From contig CAAFEV010000299.1 of assembly GCA_900762005.1 (NCBI GenBank), positions 1 through 6,171 of the forward strand: a stretch of DNA of 6,171 nt, given 5' to 3'. The stretch is from an uncultured Oscillospiraceae bacterium (GTDB lineage: Bacteria; Bacillota; Clostridia; Oscillospirales; Oscillospiraceae). The notes below the pieces were generated by a model. That model had not been told where the DNA came from. It worked only from the letters and a program-made list of their open reading frames with translations, and did not search any database. Positions 1 through 5,215 of the stretch are shown piece by piece. The first letter of the stretch is position 1. Each line of letters opens with the position of its first letter. The position numbers and the translations under genes were made by a program.

Positions 1-92
1 GTAACCTCGATAAAGGTCATATACAAAAAGTCTCTAAGGAACAAAAAAATAGCTCTAAGAAAAGTTTTAGATATGACGTGCGTCGAGGTTAC
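1..92. repeat. Two-tier inverted repeat / possible structured leader
   Basis: Bases 1-10 (gtaacctcga) are the exact reverse complement of 83-92. Nested inside, 16-22 (gtcatat) is the exact reverse complement of 71-77, after a symmetric 5 x 5 internal loop. A third hairpin, ctaaga/ttttag with one G-U pair and loop aaag, sits at 55-70 directly against the inner stem. The enclosed DNA is very AT-rich compared with the following genes. There is no T-tract after the outer stem, so it does not look like an intrinsic terminator. It could be a folded 5' leader of the nuclease-helicase transcript, a protein-binding palindrome, or the end of an element whose rest lies left of the window. Confidence 0.5.
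32..59 (+). repeat. 7-bp direct repeat spaced 21 bp
   Basis: The heptamer ctctaag occurs at 32-38 and again at 53-59, with start-to-start spacing of exactly 21 bases (two helical turns). Both copies are followed by A-rich sequence. They could be paired binding sites on one face of the DNA, but two heptamers in AT-rich DNA are weak evidence and no promoter next to them is convincing. Confidence 0.25.
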
Positions 93-114
93 CCCACCTT
101 CAAAAATCTCTGAT

Positions 115-118
115 GGAG
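115..118 (+). promoter_or_regulatory. Ribosome binding site of the VRR-NUC gene
   Basis: GGAG lies 9 bases upstream of the ATG at 128, a normal spacing that fixes this start. Confidence 0.6.
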
Positions 119-127
119 TGAACGATT

Positions 128-415
128 ATGAGAGAAAAAGTAATAGAGAGAAAGCTGGTTCAAGCGGTCAAATCCGCTGGTGGCGTCGCACCGAAGTTCG
201 TGTCTCCCGGATTTGACGGGATGCCTGACCGTATCGTGCTTTTACCGGGCGGTCACCTCGGCTTCGTAGAGGTCAAGGCGACCGGAGAAAAGCCGCGTCC
301 ATTGCAGCTTGCGAGACATGGACTGCTTCGGCGGCTCGGCTTCAAGGTGTATGTCCTTGACGGTGAGAGACAGATAGAGCGAATTATTACAGAGATTGGA
401 GGTGATGCCGAATGA
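128..415 (+). CDS. VRR-NUC domain nuclease (small phage type)
   Basis: A 95-residue protein that is a complete stand-alone VRR-NUC domain, a PD-(D/E)XK-fold nuclease. Visible family signatures are an N-terminal acidic residue in the first helix (E7), the GMPDR motif at 31-35 with catalytic-type D34, the EVK motif at 48-50 supplying E48 and K50, and Q60 in the PLQ segment that follows. About 90-100 residues is the usual size of phage single-domain forms. In clostridial phages this gene commonly sits directly before an SNF2-type helicase, as here: its TGA overlaps the helicase ATG (ATGA at 412-415), so translation is probably coupled. A role in phage recombination or DNA processing is inferred from the family. 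The reading frame is intact. Confidence 0.88.
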   Translation: MREKVIERKLVQAVKSAGGVAPKFVSPGFDGMPDRIVLLPGGHLGFVEVKATGEKPRPLQLARHGLLRRLGFKVYVLDGERQIERIITEIGGDAE

Positions 416-507
416 AGTTCATACCTCATGAGTATCAGAAATACGCTGTCGAGTATATCGAAAGCCATCCCATTTCTGCCGTACTGCTGGATATAGGCCT
501 CGGCTGA
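412..507 (+). pseudogene. SNF2-type helicase, 5' fragment ending in Walker A
   Basis: The ATG at 412 overlaps the nuclease stop codon and opens with MKFIPHEYQKYAVEYI, the typical start of phage SNF2/DEAD-like helicases, including the HEYQ segment of the Q-motif region. The frame reaches LLDIGLG, the first half of the Walker A (motif I) loop, and then hits TGA at 505-507. The expected continuation, KTSITLTAL, is encoded from 510 in another frame. Removing five bases (505-509, tgagt, or the equivalent ctgag one base earlier) joins GLG to KTS and restores a canonical GLGKTS loop. The 31-residue product would have no function. Whether this is a genuine lesion or a sequence error cannot be decided from one copy. 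Confidence 0.8.
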
Positions 508-509
508 GT

Positions 510-1217
510 AAGACGAGCATTACACTGACGGCGTTAAACGACCTGCTGTTTGACAGTTTCGAGGCGCATCGTATTCTGGTCATCGCCCCGCTGCGAGTGG
601 CACGGGACACATGGACTGCTGAAGCGGATAAGTGGGATCACCTTCAGAGCCTCATCTGCTCCGTGGCTGTCGGTACCGAAGCGGAACGCCGTGCGGCGCT
701 GATGAAGCCCGCCGACATCTACATTATCAACCGAGAGAACGTTCAGTGGCTCATCGAGGACAGCAAGCTGCCGTTCACCTTCGACACCATTGTGGTAGAT
801 GAGCTCTCTTCCTTCAAGAACTATCAGGCGAAACGATTCCGGGCGCTGATGAAGGTGTGCCCCAGAGTCAAGCGCATCATCGGGCTGACCGGAACTCCCA
901 GCAGCAACGGTCTCATGGACTTATGGGCTGAGTTCCGGCTACTGGACATGGGCGCTCGGCTCGGACGGTTCATCAGCCACTACCGGCTTGAATACTTCCA
1001 GCCGGACAAGCGCAACGGGCAGGTCATCTTCAGCTACAAGCCTCTGCCCGGAGCGGAACAGCGTATCTACGACAAAATCGCGGACATCACCGTTTCTATG
1101 CGCTCCACCGACCTTCTGAAAATGCCGGAGCTGGTCAGTAGCGAATACACCGTTCGGCTCTCCGATGAGGAGCGTGAGAGATACGACGGTTTGAAGTGTG
1201 CTGGGGTTGGGCTATGA
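510..1217 (+). pseudogene. SNF2-type helicase, central part, truncated at 3' end
   Basis: The frame from 510 continues the helicase: KTSITLTAL (rest of motif I), APL at 585-593 (motif Ia region), VVDELSSFKN with the DEL Walker B at 798-806 (motif II), and LTGTP at 885-899 (motif III), then the family-typical stretch to SDEERERYDGLK near 1196. The first possible start inside this frame is GTG 597, already past Walker A. After about 1196 the similarity ends and seven unrelated residues lead to a stop at 1215-1217. The entire second RecA-like lobe, with motifs IV-VI including the arginine finger, is absent. Phage relatives are usually around 450 residues, so about half is missing. Even with the upstream frameshift repaired, no active ATPase could result. 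Confidence 0.85.
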
Positions 1218-1971
1218 CGGGCTTGTCGGCTACTCGCCTATTGCGATGGCAAAAAACGCTGTGGGCTTGGCGATGGCTGCGGAGGAATACGGTGCGAAGT
1301 TCTTCGCCAATGGCGCGGCTCCGTCCGGCGTTTTGGAGCATCCCGGCACCATCAAGGATCCAGAGCGCATCCGGCAAAGCTGGCAGTCTATCTTTGGCGG
1401 CAGCGCCAACAGCAACAAAATCGCCGTGCTGGAGGAAGGGCTGAAATACACACCTATCGCTATCTCGCCAGAACAAGCGCAGTTCCTCGAAACACGTAAG
1501 TTCCAAATCAATGAAATCGCTCGAATTTTCAGGGTGCCGCCGCATATGCTGGCTGACCTCGAAAAGTCGAGCTTTTCTAATATAGAACAGCAGAGTTTAG
1601 AGTTCGTGAAATACACGCTCGATCCGTGGGTCATCCGCTGGGAACAGGCTATGAACAAGGCGCTCCTGTTTGACAGCGAAAAACGCGAGGTGTTCACCAA
1701 GTTCAATGTGGACGGCTTGCTTCGCGGCGACTACGCCAGCCGTATGACAGGCTATGCCACCGCACGGCAGAATGGTTGGATGAGCGCCAATGATATCCGT
1801 GAGCTCGAAAACCTTGACCGTATTCCCGCCGAGCTTGGCGGCGACCTATATCTCATCAACGGTGCGATGACCAAGCTGCAAGATGCGGGCGCATTCGCAA
1901 ATACGACTACAACAGAAACGGAGGAAACCTCAAATGGACAAAACAAAACGAAGTCCCGCAAAGGCGCGTGA
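1196..1971 (+). pseudogene. HK97-family phage portal protein, N-terminally truncated
   Basis: The portal forms the dodecameric ring at the capsid vertex through which DNA is packaged. Family-typical segments are GLGYDGLVGYSPIAMAKN at the start, then EEYGAKFFANGA, the QFLETRKFQINEIARIFRVP block, and SSFSNIEQQSLEF followed by the DPWVIRWEQ stem region; the C-terminus is polar and T/E/K-rich. Only about 257 residues remain of the usual 400 or so, and what is missing is the N-terminal domain. The frame is open only from 1195, because TGA lies at 1192-1194. The first usable codon is GTG 1198, without a well-spaced ribosome binding site (nearest GGAG about 25 bases upstream). It begins exactly where the helicase ends, so the truncation is a deletion or a chimeric join, not a wrongly chosen start. 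The 3' end overlaps the protease start by 38 bases, a normal phage arrangement. Confidence 0.87.
1920..1925 (+). promoter_or_regulatory. Ribosome binding site deciding the protease start
   Basis: GGAGGA lies inside the portal 3' end, 8 bases before ATG 1934. It favours that start over an in-frame one at 1883, which would add 17 basic residues (MRAHSQIRLQQKRRKPQ) with no family character. Confidence 0.75.
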
Positions 1972-2800
1972 TAAAACGCACTTCTGGAATTGGGATAACG
2001 ATGAGGCATCGGGCGTCCGCACCCTTTACCTCGACGGCACGATTGCGGACGAAAGCTGGTGGGACGATGATGTCACCCCACGAATGTTCAAGGACGAACT
2101 GATGTCCGGCAACGGCGACATTGTGGTGTGGGTCAACTCTCCCGGTGGTGACTGTGTGGCGGCGAGCCAGATTTACACTATGCTCATGGACTACACCGGC
2201 AATGTCACGGTGAAAATTGATGGGTTGGCGGCGTCTGCTGCCTCAGTCATCGCTATGGCGGGTACGAAGGTGCTGATGGCTCCTACCGCACTCATGATGA
2301 TTCACAATCCGCTGACTGTGGCGATTGGCGACACGGAGGAAATGCAGAAAGCCATCGCCATGCTGGACGAGGTCAAGGAATCCATCATCAACGCCTATGA
2401 GATTAAGACCGGGCAGTCCCGTGCGAAAATCTCACATCTTATGGACGGCGAAACATGGATGAATGCAAACAAAGCCATTGAGCTGGGCTTTGCAGACGGC
2501 ATCTTGGAGGACGCGAAACGCGACCACTCCGAAGATGTCGTTTTTGCTTTCAGCCGCAGGGCGGTTACCGCGTCGTCGCAAGCTGCACATCCCTCGCTTC
2601 CGTGCGAGCACGAAAGCTCGCTCGTTCCGCTGCTCCTCCTTTCCCCAAAAAGCCTTACGACTTTATGGGGACCCCGTGAATCCATGAACAAGCTCATGCC
2701 CCAACCCGCTCCGAAAGCGGAGCAAAAGAAGCCGGATGCGCCGACTGGCGTGTCTATCGAAGAGGCTATGCAGAAACTGCAAGCCCGTAAATACATTTAA
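1934..2800 (+). CDS. ClpP-type prohead maturation protease
   Basis: A 288-residue ClpP/S14-family phage protease expected to cleave the capsid scaffold domain during head assembly. The oxyanion and substrate strand VNSPGGD is at 68-73, the nucleophile elbow GLAAS at 97-101 (S101), and the catalytic histidine in MMIHNP at 121-126 (H124). The third triad position, Asp in cellular ClpP, aligns by eye with E173 in MDGETWMNA, so the acid is probably Glu here or supplied by D171. GFADGIL at 185-191 completes the fold. Residues of about 213-250 do not look like protease: they are encoded by a repeat element (2571-2676) inserted in frame in the linker before the C-terminal MNKLMPQPAPKAEQ segment. The catalytic core is untouched, so function is plausible. 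It lies between portal and capsid genes, as in most HK97-like phages. Confidence 0.9.
   Translation: MDKTKRSPAKARDKTHFWNWDNDEASGVRTLYLDGTIADESWWDDDVTPRMFKDELMSGNGDIVVWVNSPGGDCVAASQIYTMLMDYTGNVTVKIDGLAASAASVIAMAGTKVLMAPTALMMIHNPLTVAIGDTEEMQKAIAMLDEVKESIINAYEIKTGQSRAKISHLMDGETWMNANKAIELGFADGILEDAKRDHSEDVVFAFSRRAVTASSQAAHPSLPCEHESSLVPLLLLSPKSLTTLWGPRESMNKLMPQPAPKAEQKKPDAPTGVSIEEAMQKLQARKYI
2571..2676 (-). repeat. Dispersed two-hairpin repeat, copy 1 (inside protease gene)
   Basis: Read on the - strand, this 106-bp segment starts cggggtcccc and ends gacgacg, exactly like the copy at 4675-4781, and is roughly 78% identical to it by hand alignment. Hairpin A is 2643-2654 with 2659-2670 and hairpin B is 2596-2604 with 2609-2617, separated by a purine-rich GGAGGA segment. 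In hairpin A one G-U pair occurs on the - strand, and one T-T mismatch (2648/2665) remains. The insertion keeps the protease frame open and adds a low-complexity linker of about 37 residues. No target-site duplication is clear. I found no transposase, so if mobile it would need to be moved in trans. Confidence 0.8.
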
Positions 2801-2801
2801 T

Positions 2802-2806
2802 GGAGG
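2802..2806 (+). promoter_or_regulatory. Ribosome binding site of the capsid gene
   Basis: GGAGG lies 9 bases before ATG 2816 and directly after the protease TAA, a near-ideal site suited to the most abundant virion protein. Confidence 0.75.
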
Positions 2807-2815
2807 TATTTTACT

Positions 2816-3664
2816 ATGAAAAAGGTACTCGAAATGCGCGAAAAGCGTGCAAAGGCTTGGGATGCAGCAAAGGCATTCCTCGACGCAAGGGCGAAGGACG
2901 GTGTCCTCTCCGCTGAAGACAACGCCACCTACGAAAAGATGGTAGCGGATGTTGACGCGATGGCGCGTAAGATTGCCATTGAGGAAGACCGTGTGGCGCG
3001 TGACGCTGCTATGGCACAGCCCACCAGCGCTCCGCTCACCGGTAAACCCACGGACGGCAACGCGAAGCCTACCCGTCCAAGAGCCACTGATGAATACCGT
3101 GAAGATTTCGGTCGCGCTATGCGCGGCAAGCAGCCGCTTCACAATGTGCTTTCTGAGGGCGTTGACGCTGACGGCGGTTTCCTTGTGCCGGAGGAGTTCG
3201 AGACGCAGATCGTCACCGGGCTTGAGGAAGCGAATATCATCCGTTCTCTGGCAAAAGTTATCACCACACAGGCAGAACGCAAAATTCCTATTGCGACCTC
3301 CCACTCGGACGCGCAGTGGACTGCTGAGAATGCCGCCTATGTGGAAAGTAATCCCACCTTCGGGCAGAAGCAGATTGACGCTTTTAAGCTGACTGACCTT
3401 GTGCGCGTCAGCACCGAGCTGCTTCAGGATAGTGCGTTTGACCTCGAAGCATATATCGCCGCAGAATTTGCCCGTGCCTTCGGCATTGCTGAGGAACTGG
3501 CTTTCTGCACTGGTAATGGTACAAACCAGCCTACGGGCATCTTCACTGCGAACGGCGGCGAGGTAGGCGTTACCGCCACTTCTGCGACGGCAATCACGGT
3601 GGACGAGCTGATCTCCCTCATCTATTCCCTCAAGGCTCCTTACCGCAAAACGCGAAGTTCCTGA
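2816..3664 (+). pseudogene. HK97-fold major capsid protein, N-terminal part (frameshifted)
   Basis: The major head protein. Residues 1 to about 68 form a charged helical segment like the HK97 delta (scaffold) domain. A Pro/Thr-rich linker (69-90) follows and is the likely protease cleavage zone. The mature shell domain begins around TDEYREDFGRAM (91-102), followed by the family-typical GVDADGGFLVPEEFE, LTDLVRVSTELLQDS and TGNGTNQPTGIF. Sequence is authentic to K278. The run of four A at 3647-3650 then puts the frame into TRSS and TGA at 3662-3664. Five A's would give KNAKFLMNEGT and join the remainder of the protein encoded at 3664-4002. The repaired product would be 395 residues, normal for this family. 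As written, this 282-residue product lacks the C-terminal part of the fold and should not assemble. Confidence 0.9.
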
Positions 3665-4002
3665 TGAATGAGGGTACTGTGGCGCAGATCCGCAAGCTGA
3701 AGGACGGTAATGGCGCATATCTCTGGCAGCCCTCTGTACAGGCGGGTCAGCCTGACCGTCTGCTTGGCTATGAGCTCTATGCCAGTCCTTATGTTCCCGC
3801 CGCTGCCGCGAGCGCTCTGTCGATTGCATTTGGCGATTTCAAGAACTACTGGATTGCCGACCGCGCTGGCAGAACGGTGCAGAGGCTCAATGAGCTGTAT
3901 TCCGTAAACGGTCAGGTTGGCTTCATTGCAACCGAGCGCGTGGATGGCAAGGTCATTCTGCCGAAGGGTATCAAGCTCCTGAAAATGAAATCCGGCTCTT
4001 AA
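3664..4002 (+). pseudogene. HK97-fold major capsid protein, C-terminal part
   Basis: This frame carries the rest of the capsid protein: MNEGTVAQIRKLKDGNGAYLW, then GYELYASPYVP and AFGDFKNYWIADRAG, ending KLLKMKSGS before TAA. These are the usual C-terminal A- and P-domain segments of phage capsids with this N-terminus. It overlaps the upstream fragment's TGA by one base. The ATG at 3664 is an internal methionine of the ancestral protein and has no convincing ribosome binding site, so independent translation is unlikely. It differs from the upstream part by a -1 frame, explained by one lost base. Confidence 0.88.
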
Positions 4003-4007
4003 TGGAA

Positions 4008-4013
4008 AGGAGG
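4008..4013 (+). promoter_or_regulatory. Ribosome binding site deciding the connector start
   Basis: AGGAGG lies 9 bases before ATG 4023. An alternative in-frame ATG at 4002 lies upstream of this site and adds only MERRRRV, so 4023 is the better start. Confidence 0.7.
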
Positions 4014-4022
4014 CGGCGTGTG

Positions 4023-4274
4023 ATGAGTAATGCAAGCATTACCACCCTGCTGGGAAAAGTCAAAGCAAATCTAATACTGGAGCACTCGGCGGACGATGAG
4101 CTTCTGGGGCTGTACATCACCGCCGCCACCCGCTATGCCGAGAGCTATCAGCATTTAGCTGAGAACTTTTACGACACACATCCCATGCCTACCACCACAG
4201 AACAGGCCGTTATCATGCTGTCGTCCCATTTCTACGAATCGAGGGGGAAGCACGGGCGGCTTTTTCTCGGATAA
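4023..4274 (+). pseudogene. Head-tail connector (HK97 gp6-like), frameshifted
   Basis: Start MSNASITTLLGKVKANL, then ILEHSADDELLGLYITAATRYAE, is the helical opening of gp6-like connector proteins, which dock under the portal to form the upper neck ring. PTTTEQAVIMLSSHFYESR is the typical second helical block. After ESR the run of five G at 4243-4247 leads into GKHGRLFLG and a TAA at 4272-4274. The expected sequence, STGGFFSDNVPAGQQVWNTV and on to LLRLDRDWKV, is encoded from about 4248 in another frame up to TGA 4345-4347. Two extra Gs, or one fewer, would restore one frame. Repaired length would be close to 108 residues, normal for the family. It directly follows the capsid gene, as expected. 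Confidence 0.8.
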
Positions 4275-4347
4275 TGTGCCAGCCGGTCAGCAGGTATGGA
4301 ACACCGTAAATATGCTTCTTCGGCTCGACAGAGATTGGAAGGTGTGA
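4248..4347 (+). pseudogene. Head-tail connector, out-of-frame C-terminus
   Basis: Reading in the frame that ends TGA 4345-4347 gives STGGFFSDNVPAGQQVW, followed by NTVNMLLRLDRDWKV, a C-terminus that belongs to gp6-like connectors. There is no start codon with a binding site, so it is the displaced end of the connector gene. Its stop lies two bases before the next gene's ATG at 4350, the tight spacing expected of the intact operon. Confidence 0.75.
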
Positions 4348-4349
4348 GT

Positions 4350-4733
4350 ATGAGCTATGGAAAAATGAACAGCTTCATCGACATCACAGAAAGACAATCA
4401 GTTAAGGATGCGGAGGGCTTTTCGACTGAAATTGATGTAGTCCTTGCTTCGGTCAGAGCGTATCGGGAAGGTCGGCATGGCAACGGGAAATGGGCAAATC
4501 GCGCTCAGTTCTCCGAAGCCACCGATCTTTTTCGGTTTCGCTGCATTCCCGGTATCGCCGTTACCACCGCCATGACCATCGTAAACGGCGATGGGCGCTT
4601 CGAGATAACCTCAGTTGAGGATGTCAAAGGGCGCGGGATGTATATCGAAGTGCTGGCAAAGGAGGTAAAACAATCGGGGTCCCCGCAAAGTCAAATGACT
4701 TTGTGGGGAGAGGAGGAACACCGTAATGAATGA
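4350..4733 (+). CDS. Phage head closure / head-tail adaptor protein
   Basis: A 127-residue protein resembling head-tail adaptor (head completion) proteins that form the lower neck ring and close the capsid after packaging. Typical features are the short N-terminus MSYGKMNSFIDITE, then a small beta-rich domain with DVVLASVRAYREGRHG, FRFRCIPGIAVTTAM and GRFEITSVEDVKGRGMYIEVLAKEV. The start at 4350 follows GGAAGG at 4337-4342 with 7-base spacing; an in-frame ATG at 4296 overlaps the connector and would add non-homologous residues. Residues 109-127 (SGSPQSQMTLWGEEEHRNE) are encoded by the repeat element at 4675-4781, so the native C-terminus was probably near residue 108. The added tail is short and polar and may be tolerated. 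Confidence 0.75.
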   Translation: MSYGKMNSFIDITERQSVKDAEGFSTEIDVVLASVRAYREGRHGNGKWANRAQFSEATDLFRFRCIPGIAVTTAMTIVNGDGRFEITSVEDVKGRGMYIEVLAKEVKQSGSPQSQMTLWGEEEHRNE

Positions 4734-4781
4734 GCTTTTCGTGCTTGCACGGAAACGAATGATATGGAGGTTGTGACGACG
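4675..4781 (+). repeat. Dispersed two-hairpin repeat, copy 2 (adaptor/gp10 junction)
   Basis: A 107-bp segment from cggggtcccc to gacgacg, matching the copy at 2571-2676 in opposite orientation. Hairpin A is a 12-bp stem (4681-4692 with 4697-4708, loop aaat) with a single G-U. Hairpin B is an 8-bp stem (4736-4743 with 4748-4755, loop cttg) with a single U-G. A GGAGGA tract (4712-4717) lies between them. The palindrome ggggtcccc at the left end offers alternative pairing for the CCCC of hairpin A. It supplies the last 19 codons of the adaptor gene and the DNA just before gp10, and no oligo-T follows a stem, so it is not a terminator. Confidence 0.8.
4766..4770 (+). promoter_or_regulatory. Element-borne ribosome binding site for the gp10-like gene
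   Basis: GGAGG lies inside repeat copy 2, 13 bases before GTG 4784, longer than optimal. The corresponding bases of copy 1 do not read GGAGG, so this site is specific to this copy. An internal ATG at 4799 also exists but would drop the MAKAT start typical of the family. Confidence 0.4.
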
Positions 4782-4783
4782 AA

Positions 4784-5215
4784 GTGGCTAAAGCAACAAT
4801 GAAGCTGCCGGAGGACTTTCTTATGAAGGTCTCACGGCTGGCTGAACGGACAGATGAAATCCTGCCCCGTGTATTACAGGCAGGCGGCGAGGTTGTGGAG
4901 GCAAAGGTACGAACCAACCTGCAATCGGTCATCGGCAGCGGCATCAAAGAAGAAAGCCGCTCCACCGGCGAGCTGGTCGGTGCGCTGGGCGTATCCTCTG
5001 CGAAGCAGGACAGGGACGGGAATTTCAATGTCAAGGTCGGCTTTTCCGAGCCGCGCTTGGATGGTAAAGCCAACGCTATGATTGCCGGTGTTCTCGAATA
5101 TGGAAAGCACGGGCAACCCGCGAAGCCGTTTCTGAAGCCTGCAAAATCCGCCAGTAAAAACGACTGTATCGAAGCGATGAAATCCGCACTGGAGAGCGAG
5201 GTGAACAGTATATGA
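4784..5215 (+). CDS. HK97 gp10-like neck/tail-junction protein
   Basis: A 143-residue protein of the HK97 gp10-like family, found between head-closure and tail-completion genes and thought to act at the head-tail joint. MAKATMKLPEDF is followed by a helical segment with the AGGEVVEAKVRTNL motif. A Gly-rich central strand region comes next, and the signature C-terminal EYGKHGQPAKPFLKPA block at about 106-121 (family form EYG...PAKPFLRPA) is intact. The start is GTG 4784, immediately after repeat copy 2. Its stop overlaps the next gene's start as ATGA (5212-5215), so the two are likely translationally coupled. The frame is intact; the insertion upstream probably changed its translation efficiency. 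Confidence 0.85.
   Translation: MAKATMKLPEDFLMKVSRLAERTDEILPRVLQAGGEVVEAKVRTNLQSVIGSGIKEESRSTGELVGALGVSSAKQDRDGNFNVKVGFSEPRLDGKANAMIAGVLEYGKHGQPAKPFLKPAKSASKNDCIEAMKSALESEVNSI

Noticed and set aside
496..515. TGA readthrough or an intron-like boundary (tgagtaag) in the helicase
   Set aside because: The five extra bases also change frame, so readthrough alone cannot rescue it. There is no intron-sized insertion, and the resemblance to a eukaryotic splice donor is coincidental in bacterial phage DNA.
1180..1217. A helicase-portal fusion protein
   Set aside because: The two parts are in different frames, and the helicase frame stops at 1215-1217, so no fusion is translated.
3640..3665. Programmed -1 frameshift to make two capsid proteins
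   Set aside because: The local sequence cgc aaa acg does not form a slippery heptamer in the right phase (a P-site slip would pair caa), and adding one A restores a normal single capsid protein. A lost base is simpler.
2663..3829. Long open frame of 388 codons on the - strand
   Set aside because: It is antisense to the clearly recognisable capsid gene, has a Cys/Arg-rich unnatural composition and no binding site, and is a shadow of codon bias.
4681..4708. Hairpin A of repeat copy 2 as an intrinsic terminator
   Set aside because: The strong stem is followed by a purine-rich agaggagg tract, not a T-run, and it lies inside the adaptor coding sequence within an operon.
4726..4776. Small ORF MNELFVLARKRMIWRL inside repeat copy 2, preceded by GGAGGA
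   Set aside because: Copy 1 has no matching start codon and the frame is not conserved between copies, so it looks incidental.
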